A DNA stretch of 64,000 nt from Methanocella_A sp963769045. GTDB lineage: Archaea; Halobacteriota; Methanocellia; Methanocellales; Methanocellaceae. This document shows positions 17,743 to 26,140 of this stretch, piece by piece (the stretch's first letter is position 1; the number at the start of each line of letters is the position of its first letter). The position numbers were made by a program, and so were the translations under genes. A model generated the notes under the pieces. That model saw nothing but the letters and a program-made list of their open reading frames with translations, searched no databases and was not told the DNA's origin. The stretch lies in NCBI GenBank assembly GCA_963769045.1, contig CAVYKK010000026.1:62001-126000 (forward strand), read 5' to 3'.

Positions 17743-18123
17743 TCAATTGCCCGGCAAGGAACCAATGCTTTCCATAATTTCTCTTATCCCGGCGGGCTTA
17801 TTTAAAAATGCACTTGCGCCTGCCTTTAAAGTATCCAGCCTGACGCTGTCGTCAGCGCTAATAATGATAATTTTCGTGCCGGGTGCCATTCGTAATATCT
17901 CTTTCATCAGCTCGATGCCATTCATGCCAGGCATGCGATAGTCAATGATTAATATCAATGGCCTGGGGTTAGCATTCCTGAACATCTCAAGCGCAGCGAA
18001 TCCGTCATATGCGACGAAAGAGACTGGTATCTTCCTGTGGCTGAAGAGATGCTGATATACCTTCACCAATTGTGGATCATCGTCGACAATGGCCACGCAA
18101 AAATTCACATGGTTATCCGGCAT
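17743..18123 (-). CDS. stand-alone response regulator receiver protein
   Basis: A CheY-like receiver of 126 residues with no output domain. It has the acidic pocket DDD at 14-16, phospho-acceptor Asp61 in ILIIDYRMPGMNG, Ser/Thr switch in IIISADDS and Lys109 in FLNKPAG. I use ATG 18123 because AGGAGGT lies 10 bases upstream. It would relay a histidine-kinase signal by protein contact; the kinase is not in the window. It sits in the accessory block bounded by tRNA-Ile fragments. Confidence 0.88.
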   Translation of the reverse strand: MPDNHVNFCVAIVDDDPQLVKVYQHLFSHRKIPVSFVAYDGFAALEMFRNANPRPLILIIDYRMPGMNGIELMKEILRMAPGTKIIIISADDSVRLDTLKAGASAFLNKPAGIREIMESIGSLPGN

Positions 18124-18194
18124 CTCTTCAGCTACCTCCTGACATCGGCGACATACACCGGCCGGCCATCCGGTAAAAAACCGACGAATGATCA

Positions 18195-18437
18195 TCAGGG
18201 ATCATTGACATTGGCCTCGCTGATAATCCGGGACAGCTCATCATGTACCCCGTTACAGACTTTCCGGATTTCTTCCGCGGTAAACCTGCAGTCCCCTGGC
18301 ACTATGACCTGCACGTAGATGGGCCTGTCGACGAGAAAACGGCCATGGAAAAATGCCTGGTAGGCGACCCAGAGGCGAAATTTGAGCGACAATTCCTTGA
18401 CCCCGTCAGCCAGTACGCTTCTTTCCCCTGCTAACAC
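18195..18437 (-). CDS. small hypothetical protein paired with the next gene
   Basis: An 80-residue soluble protein (SLKFRLWVAYQAFFHGRFLVDRPIYVQVIVPGDCRFTAEEIRKVCNGVHDELSRIIS), alpha/beta in appearance. It overlaps the upstream gene (18406-18654) by 32 bp on the same strand, so both are translated from one message. Family not recognised. It shares the control region with the divergent ribbon-helix-helix gene. Confidence 0.55.
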   Translation of the reverse strand: MLAGERSVLADGVKELSLKFRLWVAYQAFFHGRFLVDRPIYVQVIVPGDCRFTAEEIRKVCNGVHDELSRIISEANVNDP

Positions 18438-18654
18438 TGCCAGCCATCTGGCGCCGCATGATCAGGACGACGTTATACGTTTCACCGTCGATGACCACGT
18501 CCTCGGCGTATATCTCGCGTATCTCGTCCCCTCCCCGCCAGTTCATACCATTGGACTGGAACGCGCTGGCGAGGGTGACTGTGAGCGATTCGCCCTTCTG
18601 CGAGACCCGGTACCCTTCGGCCTTGACTGCCTTGCTCTCGTCTATAGTGATCAT
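18406..18654 (-). CDS. small hypothetical protein, first of a two-gene unit
   Basis: An 82-residue beta-rich protein (GYRVSQKGESLTVTLASAF, REIYAEDVVIDGETYNVVLIMRR). Its start ATG 18654 lies directly beside a phased operator array, so it is probably repressed by the divergently encoded ribbon-helix-helix protein. Family not recognised. Confidence 0.55.
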   Translation of the reverse strand: MITIDESKAVKAEGYRVSQKGESLTVTLASAFQSNGMNWRGGDEIREIYAEDVVIDGETYNVVLIMRRQMAGSVSRGKKRTG

Positions 18655-18676
18655 GACTCCCCCCGCTGCAGACCAT

Positions 18677-18765
18677 ATACGTGTAATATACGGATTGCAT
18701 ACGTCATATATACGTAAAAATATTTAAGGCTTCCCTTCCGTATTATATCCGTAGAGAATCCGTAT
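18677..18765. promoter_or_regulatory. 11-bp-phased operator array for a ribbon-helix-helix regulator
   Basis: Seven copies of a 6-bp half-site occur at exact 11-bp spacing. Four read ATACGT/ATACGG (starting 18677, 18688, 18699, 18710). Three are inverted, CCGTAT/CCGTAG/CCGTAT (18738, 18749, 18760). An ATATTTAA TATA-like box (18719-18726) sits between the two blocks. Spacing close to one helical turn places all sites on one DNA face, as expected for cooperative ribbon-helix-helix binding. The array lies between the divergent genes starting at 18654 and 18784, so autoregulation is the simplest reading. Confidence 0.7.
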
Positions 18766-18783
18766 CGACACGTGGAGAATCAA

Positions 18784-18987
18784 ATGCCGAAAAAAGCCGC
18801 AGAAAAAGTCGAAAGCACGAGGTGCGAATTCGTCTTTGACGACTACACAATGAAATGCATCGACGCCATCCAGAAGGAGCTGGGCATCAGCACCAGGAAA
18901 GACGCGGTCAAGGTGGCCATTTACCAGCTGGCCAGCCGCATCAGGGATGGCGAATTATCCCGCAGCGATCGAAAACCCGGGAATTGA
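18784..18987 (+). CDS. ribbon-helix-helix DNA-binding protein
   Basis: A 67-residue protein with a basic N-terminus (PKKAAEKVES), a short strand (TRCEFVFDDYTMK), and two helices (CIDAIQKELGIS, RKDAVKVAIYQLASRI), the RHH/CopG arrangement. I choose ATG 18784 because GGAG lies 7 bases upstream; a GTG at 18772 would add four residues. It is divergent from a two-gene unit across the phased operator array, and so is a likely autorepressor of both. It lies inside the block bounded by tRNA-Ile fragments, in keeping with plasmid-derived DNA. Confidence 0.75.
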   Translation: MPKKAAEKVESTRCEFVFDDYTMKCIDAIQKELGISTRKDAVKVAIYQLASRIRDGELSRSDRKPGN

Positions 18988-19073
18988 ATATTATTTACAA
19001 TCCGGAATAACGTCTTACTTAGTTTTATTTGAATGTAAAAGTGCAAAATCGCAAAAGATAAATATATCTCAAA

Positions 19074-19126
19074 ATTGTTTGATGGGCCCGCTGCGATTTG
19101 AACACAGGGCCTCTCGATTATCAGCC
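19074..19126 (-). pseudogene. tRNA-Ile 3'-half remnant (possible attachment site)
   Basis: About 49 of 52 bases match the intact tRNA-Ile at 20168-20241, from the anticodon loop to a few bases beyond the 3' end, in the same orientation. The 5' half is absent and replaced by unrelated sequence. This is the arrangement left when an element integrates at a tRNA gene: an intact tRNA at one boundary and a 3'-half direct repeat at the other. The implied unit is about 1.1 kb. Confidence 0.6.
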
Positions 19127-19200
19127 AATCGCTTGTCGCTGCCTGTTTCGGGCAATTCCGACCTGGCCAGGGTGAGACTGACCCGCCAATCGACGTTTCT

Positions 19201-20046
19201 TTATTGTGGCCAGTACATGACGCTTTTACCGGTATTAAAAGTTGTATCGTTCTTCAGGTCGGCGATCATGTGGAACGTGCCGATTGCGTAAGGTTCCGCG
19301 TGCGTGAAGTTTTCGCCGGGCCGCCTGACCTGGTTAAATGTCCATACCGACAGCTCGACGTCCATATAATCGCTGTGACCGTTAACGTGACTCTGGATCG
19401 CTGGATCGTAATAGTATACAGAAGAAGGTTCGACAGACGACTGCCTGCCTGCGATGAACTCCTGCAAAGCCGGATCTTTTTGGGCAATGGCATAGGCTTC
19501 GTTTTTATCGTTATTGTAAGGTAATTCCTGTATATAGCCGACCAGCATTATGCCGATGACAACGCAGATGCCGATTAGCACAAACATAAGCCGATACTTG
19601 ATCACATAATCGGGGGGCACATAAAAAATGGCGTCGAGCAACCCCTTTTTCTTGCCGCGGTCCTCATCGTCGTCCCGCTTCGTCTCATCCTCACGCTGGC
19701 CCGGGAGCGCATCGTTTATGTTTATCTCAGGATAGGTTTCAGGACGGGCCTTAAAATCGGCGATGACGTCGTCGATCATAGCATCGTCAATATCCTGGTC
19801 ATCGAAATTATATGCCGGCTCACCATCATGCTTCTGGCTGTCCGGTTTCCGTATGTATAACTGGGCAAGCTGAGCCTCTTCGGCGGTCAACTGGTCGAAC
19901 GTGACAGCGACGGCGTGTGTTCTCAAGTAAAAGGTGACGTAACCATCGTTGATCTCGGCATATTTCAGCTGACCGGGGTCGAAACGCGGAGCCCCGGGTT
20001 TCGCATTCACGGCCCGCTCGGCCAGCTTTTTCAAGGAGTCGTCCAT
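19201..20046 (-). CDS. hypothetical single-pass membrane protein
   Basis: A predicted 281-residue protein. The cytosolic N-terminal half ends in a very acidic then basic stretch (REDETKRDDDEDRGKKKG). One membrane helix follows (LMFVLIGICVVIGIMLVGYI), then an external domain of about 105 residues rich in Tyr and Asn (VYYYDPAIQSHVNGHSDYMDVELSVW). I use ATG 20046; a TTG at 20076 would extend it by 10. A TTTATAT box lies upstream. Family not recognised. It is the only gene between the 3'-half tRNA remnant and the intact tRNA-Ile. Confidence 0.6.
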   Translation of the reverse strand: MDDSLKKLAERAVNAKPGAPRFDPGQLKYAEINDGYVTFYLRTHAVAVTFDQLTAEEAQLAQLYIRKPDSQKHDGEPAYNFDDQDIDDAMIDDVIADFKARPETYPEININDALPGQREDETKRDDDEDRGKKKGLLDAIFYVPPDYVIKYRLMFVLIGICVVIGIMLVGYIQELPYNNDKNEAYAIAQKDPALQEFIAGRQSSVEPSSVYYYDPAIQSHVNGHSDYMDVELSVWTFNQVRRPGENFTHAEPYAIGTFHMIADLKNDTTFNTGKSVMYWPQ

Positions 20047-20167
20047 GTAATTAGTTAGTATCCGGTTGCCTGGCAATATAAAAGTAATTATTAAAATAAT
20101 CGGGATTAAGCGATTGTCACGTGCAGGAAAGCATTGGGGTAAAAAGCTATGATAAAAAGTTGTCTGA

Positions 20168-20241
20168 TGGGCCCGCTGCGATTTGAACGCAGGGCCTCTC
20201 GGTTATCAGCCGAGCGCTCCACCTAGCTAAGCTACGGGCCC
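20168..20241 (-). tRNA. tRNA-Ile (anticodon GAT)
   Basis: A full cloverleaf can be drawn: acceptor GGGCCCG with CGGGCCC, D-arm, anticodon stem CTCGG/CCGAG with loop CTGATAA (anticodon GAT), T-arm CTGCG-TTCAAAT-CGCAG, discriminator A. CCA is not encoded. Three partial copies of this gene lie at 8956-8981, 17677-17717 and 19074-19126. Confidence 0.95.
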
Positions 20242-20513
20242 AACATTCCTGTACAAAGGTATTACTACTACATAAAAGTTTTGATTCATGCATGCTCATT
20301 TTGATTTTTACAATATGGCATAATTTGTTTACCGGGTTGGAAAACCCACAACCCCGCAGGCCCTGGCAATCCACCGCACGCGCGTGACCGGGCCCCCGGG
20401 CCCTCGAGTAAAGGCAGCCGTCCCGCCGATGTCAGCTCAACCATGGCTCCGCGCGCCGAAATGCTCATGCTTCGACAGGTTTATCATCTCCGGCTAACAT
20501 TCATGCACCGGAA

Positions 20514-21482
20514 ATGAAGTGCGACAAATGCCGTAGCGAAGCCGTCATCCAGCAGCGATATTCCGGTATGCACCTCTGCGGAGTACATGAAATAGCAGAC
20601 GTGGAGCGGAAGATCAAGCGCCGGATGCGGAAGGAGAGAATGGCCATGCCCGGCGATCACATAGCCGTGGCTATGAGCGGCGGCAAGGACAGCGCGGTCA
20701 CGCTGGACGTGCTGGTCGGCACTTTCGGGAAACGGCCGGACATCCGGTTCTCGGCTATCACGATTGACGAAGGCATCGAGGGCTACCGCAATAACTCCAT
20801 TCCTTATGCCAAAGAGCTCTGCGACAGTCTCGGCATACCACACTATGTAGTCTCTTTCAAGGACGAGATCGGCCACACGCTGGACGACATCCTGAGCCGG
20901 GAGCGGGCTGAAGCGTCGTGCACTTACTGTGGTGTGTTCAGGCGCACATTGCTCAACAGAAAAGCCCGCGAGATCGGCGCGAACAAGCTCGCCACCGGCC
21001 ACAACCTGGACGATGAAGCACAGGCGGTCATGCTCAACGTGATGAACGGCGACACGGAACGTCTTGCACGGTTACGGCCGACGAGGGCCCAGGAAGGCCT
21101 CATCCCCCGCATCAAGCCTCTGATAGATATTCCCGAGCGGGAGATTGCGCTCTACGCTTTCCTGAAAAAAATCCCCTTCTATATGGGCGAGTGCCCGTAC
21201 ACCAGCGAGTCGTTTCGTGGCGAGATCAAGGACATGCTCAACGATTTCGAGTACCGCCACCCGGGCACGAAATACTCCATCCTGAGCGGCTTCGAGAACA
21301 TGGTCGGCTGCCTCCGTGAGAAGTACCCACAGGTGCCGTTGTCGAAATGCCGCACCTGTGGCGAGCCCGGCATCCAGCAGACGTGCCAGGCGTGTAAGCT
21401 CAAAAAGCGGGTTAAGATTGATGAGCCTATAGCTACTCTTATCAAGACAGAGCCGGCAGTCAGGCGTAAACAGCGTCAATAA
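20514..21482 (+). CDS. ncsA: tRNA 2-thiolation protein NcsA (TtuA/Ncs6-like)
   Basis: ATP-pyrophosphatase that adenylates tRNA uridine for sulfur transfer, in the archaeal/eukaryotic Ctu1-TtuA family. An N-terminal zinc finger (CDKC...LCGVH) is followed by the PP-loop SGGKDS at residues 55-60. Next come CTYCG, which supplies cysteines for the [4Fe-4S] cluster in this family, GHNLDDEAQ, and a C-terminal zinc finger (CRTCGEPGIQQTCQACK). At 322 residues it has normal length. It is monocistronic, starting 272 bp from tRNA-Ile on the opposite strand. Confidence 0.88.
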   Translation: MKCDKCRSEAVIQQRYSGMHLCGVHEIADVERKIKRRMRKERMAMPGDHIAVAMSGGKDSAVTLDVLVGTFGKRPDIRFSAITIDEGIEGYRNNSIPYAKELCDSLGIPHYVVSFKDEIGHTLDDILSRERAEASCTYCGVFRRTLLNRKAREIGANKLATGHNLDDEAQAVMLNVMNGDTERLARLRPTRAQEGLIPRIKPLIDIPEREIALYAFLKKIPFYMGECPYTSESFRGEIKDMLNDFEYRHPGTKYSILSGFENMVGCLREKYPQVPLSKCRTCGEPGIQQTCQACKLKKRVKIDEPIATLIKTEPAVRRKQRQ

Positions 21483-21640
21483 CGTTTTGATAAAACAGGC
21501 CTGGCTGGCATGTTTTTAAATGCGACTTGCTGCGTGGTTGACGTTGTCCTGGACATCTTATCGCCATAACACGGCTCCGACGGGCACCGATATTAAAAGG
21601 GTAATCAATTTTTATTTGTGGCTTTCATGATATTGATCGT

Positions 21641-22288
21641 ATGTCCGCGCGCGATGAGATCAGGGAAATTGTCGACGAGCTGGGCGAGCCGTACTCGGAA
21701 ATGCTCGGCATCGACCTGTCGAAGGGTGACCCGGCGTACTTCAAATGGTTCCTGGCCGCCTTCCTGTACGCGAAGCCCATCCGGGAAGAGTCAGCCACGA
21801 AGACTTACAGGGTTTTCGAAGCTCATAGCCTGACGACCCCGGCAGCGATCGAGAGAGCCGGGTGGGATAAGCTGGTCGAGTTGCTCGGCGAGGGTGGGTA
21901 CCGTCGCTATGACGAGAGTACCGCGGACCGGCTGCTGGCCATCGCTGCTCACCTGCTGAAAGAGTATGACGGTAAGCTAAGCAGGCTATACGAGGCATCG
22001 AAAGACAGCCTTGACCTCGAGCGTCGCATCCGGGAACTGGGAAAAGGCATCGGACCGGTGACTGTAGAGGTCTTTCTCCGGGACATGCAGGAGGTCTGGC
22101 CTAAAGCAAAACCGGCGCCGGCACCCCGGATCAGGGATGCTATGAAAGAGCTGGACATCGATGACCTGAAGCGTTTTGCTCGAGAGAACCACATTGATAT
22201 AGTCCGCCTGGAGACAGCCCTGCATCGCTATTCGAGGGGATTGAACCGGCAACAGGGAAGATTGCAACTGCAGTCAGGCATATCTTGA
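21641..22288 (+). CDS. HhH-like protein, first of two paralogues
   Basis: A 215-residue helical protein. The segment RIRELGKGIGPVTVEVFLRDMQEVWPKA resembles the helix-hairpin-helix of HhH-GPD DNA glycosylases and endonuclease III. The catalytic Lys/Asp pair and the C-terminal Fe-S cysteines of those enzymes are not evident, so glycosylase activity is doubtful. It shares extended similarity with the protein at 23565-24230 (for example DLSxGDPAYxKWxLAxxLYxKP and SRLYxxSxDSxDLERR). A FemAB/GNAT-like gene separates the two. Confidence 0.6.
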   Translation: MSARDEIREIVDELGEPYSEMLGIDLSKGDPAYFKWFLAAFLYAKPIREESATKTYRVFEAHSLTTPAAIERAGWDKLVELLGEGGYRRYDESTADRLLAIAAHLLKEYDGKLSRLYEASKDSLDLERRIRELGKGIGPVTVEVFLRDMQEVWPKAKPAPAPRIRDAMKELDIDDLKRFARENHIDIVRLETALHRYSRGLNRQQGRLQLQSGIS

Positions 22289-22393
22289 TTTATACATCAT
22301 TATCCGGCCAACCTGTAGAGTAAAAAGCCTTATATAATATTCATATAAAATAAATATATATTAATTTTATATTATGAAAGAAAGAGTGGCATA

Positions 22394-23419
22394 ATGACTG
22401 CAAGGATTATCGATGACAGGGCCGCATGGGATAATTTTGTGGATGAAAGCCCCTACAGCCTCCTGTTCCACAAATGGGATTTCCTGAAGATCATGGAAAA
22501 GTACAGCGGAATGGAGTTGTTGCCCTACGGCATATTCAAGGGAGACGAGCTCATTTGCCAGTTTCCTTTCTTTTTTAAGAAAGGTCCCGTAAAGCTGATG
22601 TACTCGCCTCCAATGACCATAATGACCTATGTCCACCAGCTGGGCTTCATCATGAGCCAGGCGTATATGGAATTCAAGCAGCATAAAAAGGAGCGATGTC
22701 TCGAGATAGTCGCGCAGGACATCGCCGGGGAAATTGCCCGGCTAACTCCCAATTTTGTTTCGATTTATGCGCCCCAGGGTTTCATGGATGTGAGGCCGTT
22801 TTTATGGGCCGGATTCTCCTTGAGACAGCAGTATAACTATATTATCGATCTGGAAGAATCGCTCGATACGATTTCCGACGGCTTCGATAAGCCCCTGAGG
22901 AGAAACTTACGAGCCCTGGAACGTTCCGGCTCCTTGAAAATTGAGCAGAGAAACGACGCGGACCTGCTGTTCGACATCATGCGGAAGAAGCTTGCTCCCT
23001 ACGGCCAGACCTTCTACCATTACCAGAGCCCCGAATACATGAAAGAGCTGATGGCGGCTTTCCCGGACAACATTAAAATGTACCAGCTGTTCGAAAACGA
23101 TGAGCTGGTTACGACTGACGTGATGATCGAACATAAAGGCAGGGCTATTTTCTGGGGCGGGGGAGCAGGCCTGAAGGAGGGATACTATACGGCGTATCTG
23201 AAGTGGGAGAACATGAAGAAGGCAAAAGCCCGCGGATTCAAGACCTTCGAGATCTGGGGAGCCGATGTTAAGCGTGAAATGAGCTTTAAATCGAAGTTTA
23301 ACCCCCGGCTGGAATACATCCAGATAATCCAGAAGAAAGACATGATCGGAGACATGATGGGAAGGGCGTTCTATGCGGCTATGAAAATGCCGGTAGTGAA
23401 AAATATTATCAAAATATAG
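22394..23419 (+). CDS. FemAB/GNAT-fold acyltransferase-like protein
   Basis: A 341-residue protein of the FemAB/BioF2-like acetyltransferase class. It has an N-terminal GNAT half (SPYSLLFHKWDFLKIMEKYSG, FKGDELICQFPFFFKKG). The second half contains FDKPLRRNLRALERSG and the acyl-binding pattern GGGAGLKEGYYTAYLKWENMKKAKARGFKTFEIWGAD. Family members transfer amino acids or acyl groups to cell-envelope precursors; the acceptor here is unknown. The promoter is very AT-rich (22320-22375), and GAAAGAAAGAG precedes the ATG. It is flanked by the two HhH-like paralogues. Confidence 0.72.
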   Translation: MTARIIDDRAAWDNFVDESPYSLLFHKWDFLKIMEKYSGMELLPYGIFKGDELICQFPFFFKKGPVKLMYSPPMTIMTYVHQLGFIMSQAYMEFKQHKKERCLEIVAQDIAGEIARLTPNFVSIYAPQGFMDVRPFLWAGFSLRQQYNYIIDLEESLDTISDGFDKPLRRNLRALERSGSLKIEQRNDADLLFDIMRKKLAPYGQTFYHYQSPEYMKELMAAFPDNIKMYQLFENDELVTTDVMIEHKGRAIFWGGGAGLKEGYYTAYLKWENMKKAKARGFKTFEIWGADVKREMSFKSKFNPRLEYIQIIQKKDMIGDMMGRAFYAAMKMPVVKNIIKI

Positions 23420-23564
23420 GTGATTTGGCGCCAGGACATTATGAGTGAGACCTGCAGCGGCCCTCCGGCGTCAAGCATCACAGCCGCCGTTAGCGGTTCT
23501 CGGGGACTGTACTGGCAAGTTTCCGCAGGTAACCGTTTTAACCCCGGCACACGAAGCCTGTTTA

Positions 23565-24230
23565 ATGAGCATCGATGTTAAAAAGCTGGCAGAGAAATTC
23601 GGCAAGCCCCTTTCGGCGACACTGTCCATAGACCTTAGCGAGGGAGATCCCGCATACGCGAAGTGGCTGCTCGCTTCTATCCTTTATTCGAAGCCAATGC
23701 CCGAGGAGTCTGCCATCGGGGCCTTTGAGACCCTGGAACACCGTGGCCAGACCAGCCCGGCCGCGATTGTCGATGCGGGATGGGACCAGCTGGTCAAGGT
23801 CCTGGAAAAAAACGGGTACACTCGCTATGACTATTCTATTGCCAGTGAAATCATCGATGCCTTTAAAGACCTCATAAAACGCTATGATGGAAAACTCAGC
23901 AGGCTATACGATATGTCCGAGGACAGCAATGACCTCGAACGGCGGGTCAAGAGCCTGGGAAGAGGCCTGGGACCTGTGGAGGTATCCGTTTTCCTGCGTG
24001 ACATGCGAGCCGTCTGGCCGAAGGCAGACCTGGAGCCCGCGCCGAGGGTCAGAGAGCTGATGAACACGCTGGACATCGACGATTTGAAGGAGTATGCCTC
24101 GGAACACGACATCGACCTGATCCGCCTGGAGACCGCACTGTGCCGGTATGCCAGGGAACAGATCGTCAGTCAGCGCGCGAAGACCGATAAAAAATGGCGT
24201 GAGAAATTTCGGCCCTCGGCCATGCGTTGA
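23565..24230 (+). CDS. HhH-like protein, second paralogue
   Basis: A 221-residue paralogue of the protein at 21641-22288, colinear throughout and with the same GxGPVxVxVFLRDM segment and the same LETALxRYxR end. I start it at ATG 23565; the longer frame from 23445 adds 40 residues without similarity to the paralogue. It ends at the same base where the convergent rtcB stops (24230/24231). The paralogues probably arose by tandem duplication followed by insertion of, or around, the FemAB-like gene. Confidence 0.6.
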   Translation: MSIDVKKLAEKFGKPLSATLSIDLSEGDPAYAKWLLASILYSKPMPEESAIGAFETLEHRGQTSPAAIVDAGWDQLVKVLEKNGYTRYDYSIASEIIDAFKDLIKRYDGKLSRLYDMSEDSNDLERRVKSLGRGLGPVEVSVFLRDMRAVWPKADLEPAPRVRELMNTLDIDDLKEYASEHDIDLIRLETALCRYAREQIVSQRAKTDKKWREKFRPSAMR

Positions 24231-25670
24231 TTATCCTTTTGCTACGGCCAGCGGCACGAGCCGGGCGACTTTCTTTGAGATGCCAAGCTGGTCGACCACG
24301 TTGACGACCGCGTCGATGTCCTTGTAGACTTCGGGCGCTTCTTCCGCGATAGCTTTAGCATTCGGCGCTATGACGATGATGCCACGGGCGGCCAGCTCTT
24401 TCTGGATTTCCGCGCCGCGGACGTCTTTCAGCGCAGCGGTGCGGCTCATGACCCGGCCCGCGCCATGGCAGGTGCTGCCGAAGGTCATTTCCATTGCCTT
24501 CTGTGTCCCGGCAAGGACGTATGAGGCGCTGCCCATACTGCCCGGGATGATCACCGGCTGGCCCACGTCGCGGTAGCAGGCCGTAACTTCCTGCCGGCCG
24601 GGGCCGAACGCGCGCGTGGCGCCTTTCCGGTGTACGCAAAGCATCTTCTTCGTGCCGTCGACGTCGTGCTCTTCGTACTTGGCCACGTTGTGGGCGACGT
24701 CGTAGACCAGGTCGAGCTTGATGTCCCGCTTGTAATACTTACGGAACGCTTCGCGGACCCAGTGGGAGATGATCTGCCGGTTCGCCCAGGCATAGTTGGC
24801 GCCTGCGGCCATGGCCCCGTAGTAGTCCTTAGCCTCCGTAGAGGTCAGCGGGGCGCAGGCAAGCTGCCGGTCATATAACCTAATGCCGTACTTCCGGGCC
24901 GCCTGCTCCATGACGCGCACGTAGTCCGTGCAAATCTGGTGCCCTGCGCCCCGGGAGCCGCAGTGAATCATGACGGTCACCTGGCCTTCCTCCAGGCCGA
25001 ACGCCTTTGCAGCTGCCTGATCGTAGATCTTCTCCACGGCCTGCACTTCGAGGAAATGGTTGCCGCTGCCGAGCGTGCCGAGCTGGGGCTTGCCCCTGGC
25101 CCTGGCCTTCTGGCTTACTTTAGAGGCGTCAGCGCCCGCCATGTCGCCGTTCTCCTCGCAGTGCTCCAGGTCTTCCCTGACGCCGTAGCCGTTCTCGACC
25201 GCCCAGCGTGCACCATGATTGAGAACCTCCGTCAGGACTGCGTCGTTCACGCGCAGCTTGGTCGACTCGGAGCCGACGCCGGAGGGCACGTCCTGGTATA
25301 ATAGATTGATGATCGCCTCGGTCTTCCCGAGGACGTCTTCCCGGCGCAGCTCGGACCGCAGCAGGCGGACGCCGCAATTGATGTCGAAGCCGACGCCGCC
25401 GGGGCTGATCACGCCATGTTCCATATCGAAGGCGCCTACGCCGCCGATGGGGAACCCGTAGCCGATGTGGACGTCCGGCATGGCCATGGCGTACTTCTGT
25501 ATACCGGGCAGCGTGGCCATGTTTGCCACCTGCTCGACCGCGCCGGACTCAAGTCCCTCGATGAGCCTGTCGGACAGGAATATCCGCCCCGGCACGTTCA
25601 TGCCCGGCTTTGCAGTCTTCGGCACCTCGTAGATGTTTTCGCTGACCTTAGTAACGTTGAGATTCGCCAT
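24231..25670 (-). CDS. rtcB: RNA-splicing ligase RtcB
   Basis: GTP- and Mn-dependent RNA ligase that joins 2',3'-cyclic phosphate and 5'-OH ends, completing tRNA splicing in archaea. At 479 residues it is a complete, intein-free copy. Visible motifs are MPDVHIGYGFPIGGVGAFD, GGVGFDINCGVRLLRSEL, GTLGSGNHFLEVQ, VMIHCGSRGAGHQI and the guanylation loop region GSTCHGAGRVMSRTAA, which includes the nucleophilic His. The archease gene is 11 bp upstream in the same operon, the usual pairing. Confidence 0.97.
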   Translation of the reverse strand: MANLNVTKVSENIYEVPKTAKPGMNVPGRIFLSDRLIEGLESGAVEQVANMATLPGIQKYAMAMPDVHIGYGFPIGGVGAFDMEHGVISPGGVGFDINCGVRLLRSELRREDVLGKTEAIINLLYQDVPSGVGSESTKLRVNDAVLTEVLNHGARWAVENGYGVREDLEHCEENGDMAGADASKVSQKARARGKPQLGTLGSGNHFLEVQAVEKIYDQAAAKAFGLEEGQVTVMIHCGSRGAGHQICTDYVRVMEQAARKYGIRLYDRQLACAPLTSTEAKDYYGAMAAGANYAWANRQIISHWVREAFRKYYKRDIKLDLVYDVAHNVAKYEEHDVDGTKKMLCVHRKGATRAFGPGRQEVTACYRDVGQPVIIPGSMGSASYVLAGTQKAMEMTFGSTCHGAGRVMSRTAALKDVRGAEIQKELAARGIIVIAPNAKAIAEEAPEVYKDIDAVVNVVDQLGISKKVARLVPLAVAKG

Positions 25671-25681
25671 GATCGACAGCC

Positions 25682-26098
25682 TTAGATGTCCAGTAATACT
25701 TGAGCCTCATAGATATTATTTCTTTTTTCCACCCGCAGGTCGTGGTATGTGACCGCCTTGATGTGCAGGAATACCTCGTGGCCCGGGCGCACCTTCTCCC
25801 CGTACGCTTTGCCCTGCAGCCGGTATTCGTCGTCCTTCGTGATCTTCACCTCGAACTTCGAGAACACGAGAAAGTCCACCTCGGACAGGTACAACAGCTC
25901 CGAGAGCCAGTCATACAACAGGTCTTCCGACGAGCCCGAGGCCAGGCTGATCTCCCTGGTTTCGGATGCCCTGACCTTCGCCGGATCGATCACAAGGCCA
26001 CACATCGCCCGGGCCGCGTTGACGAAAGCCTCGTCTATCGTGTGCCCGTAAGCAATGAACTCGGCGTCTGCCGTGTGTTCGAGGTATTTAAAATCCAT
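25682..26098 (-). CDS. archease, RtcB activator
   Basis: Small acidic protein of 138 residues that stimulates RtcB guanylation and multiple turnover. The start MDFKYLEHTADAEFIAYGHTIDEAFVNAARAMCGLV is diagnostic. Conserved metal-binding residues (D12 and the C-terminal D137 in LLDI) are present, as is the ASGSSEDLLYDWLSELLYLSE segment. It lies 11 bp ahead of rtcB and is presumably co-translated. Confidence 0.95.
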   Translation of the reverse strand: MDFKYLEHTADAEFIAYGHTIDEAFVNAARAMCGLVIDPAKVRASETREISLASGSSEDLLYDWLSELLYLSEVDFLVFSKFEVKITKDDEYRLQGKAYGEKVRPGHEVFLHIKAVTYHDLRVEKRNNIYEAQVLLDI

Positions 26099-26140
26099 TC
26101 ATTATGCCTGCTTCAATGTAGATGCCCGAGTATAAAAGAA

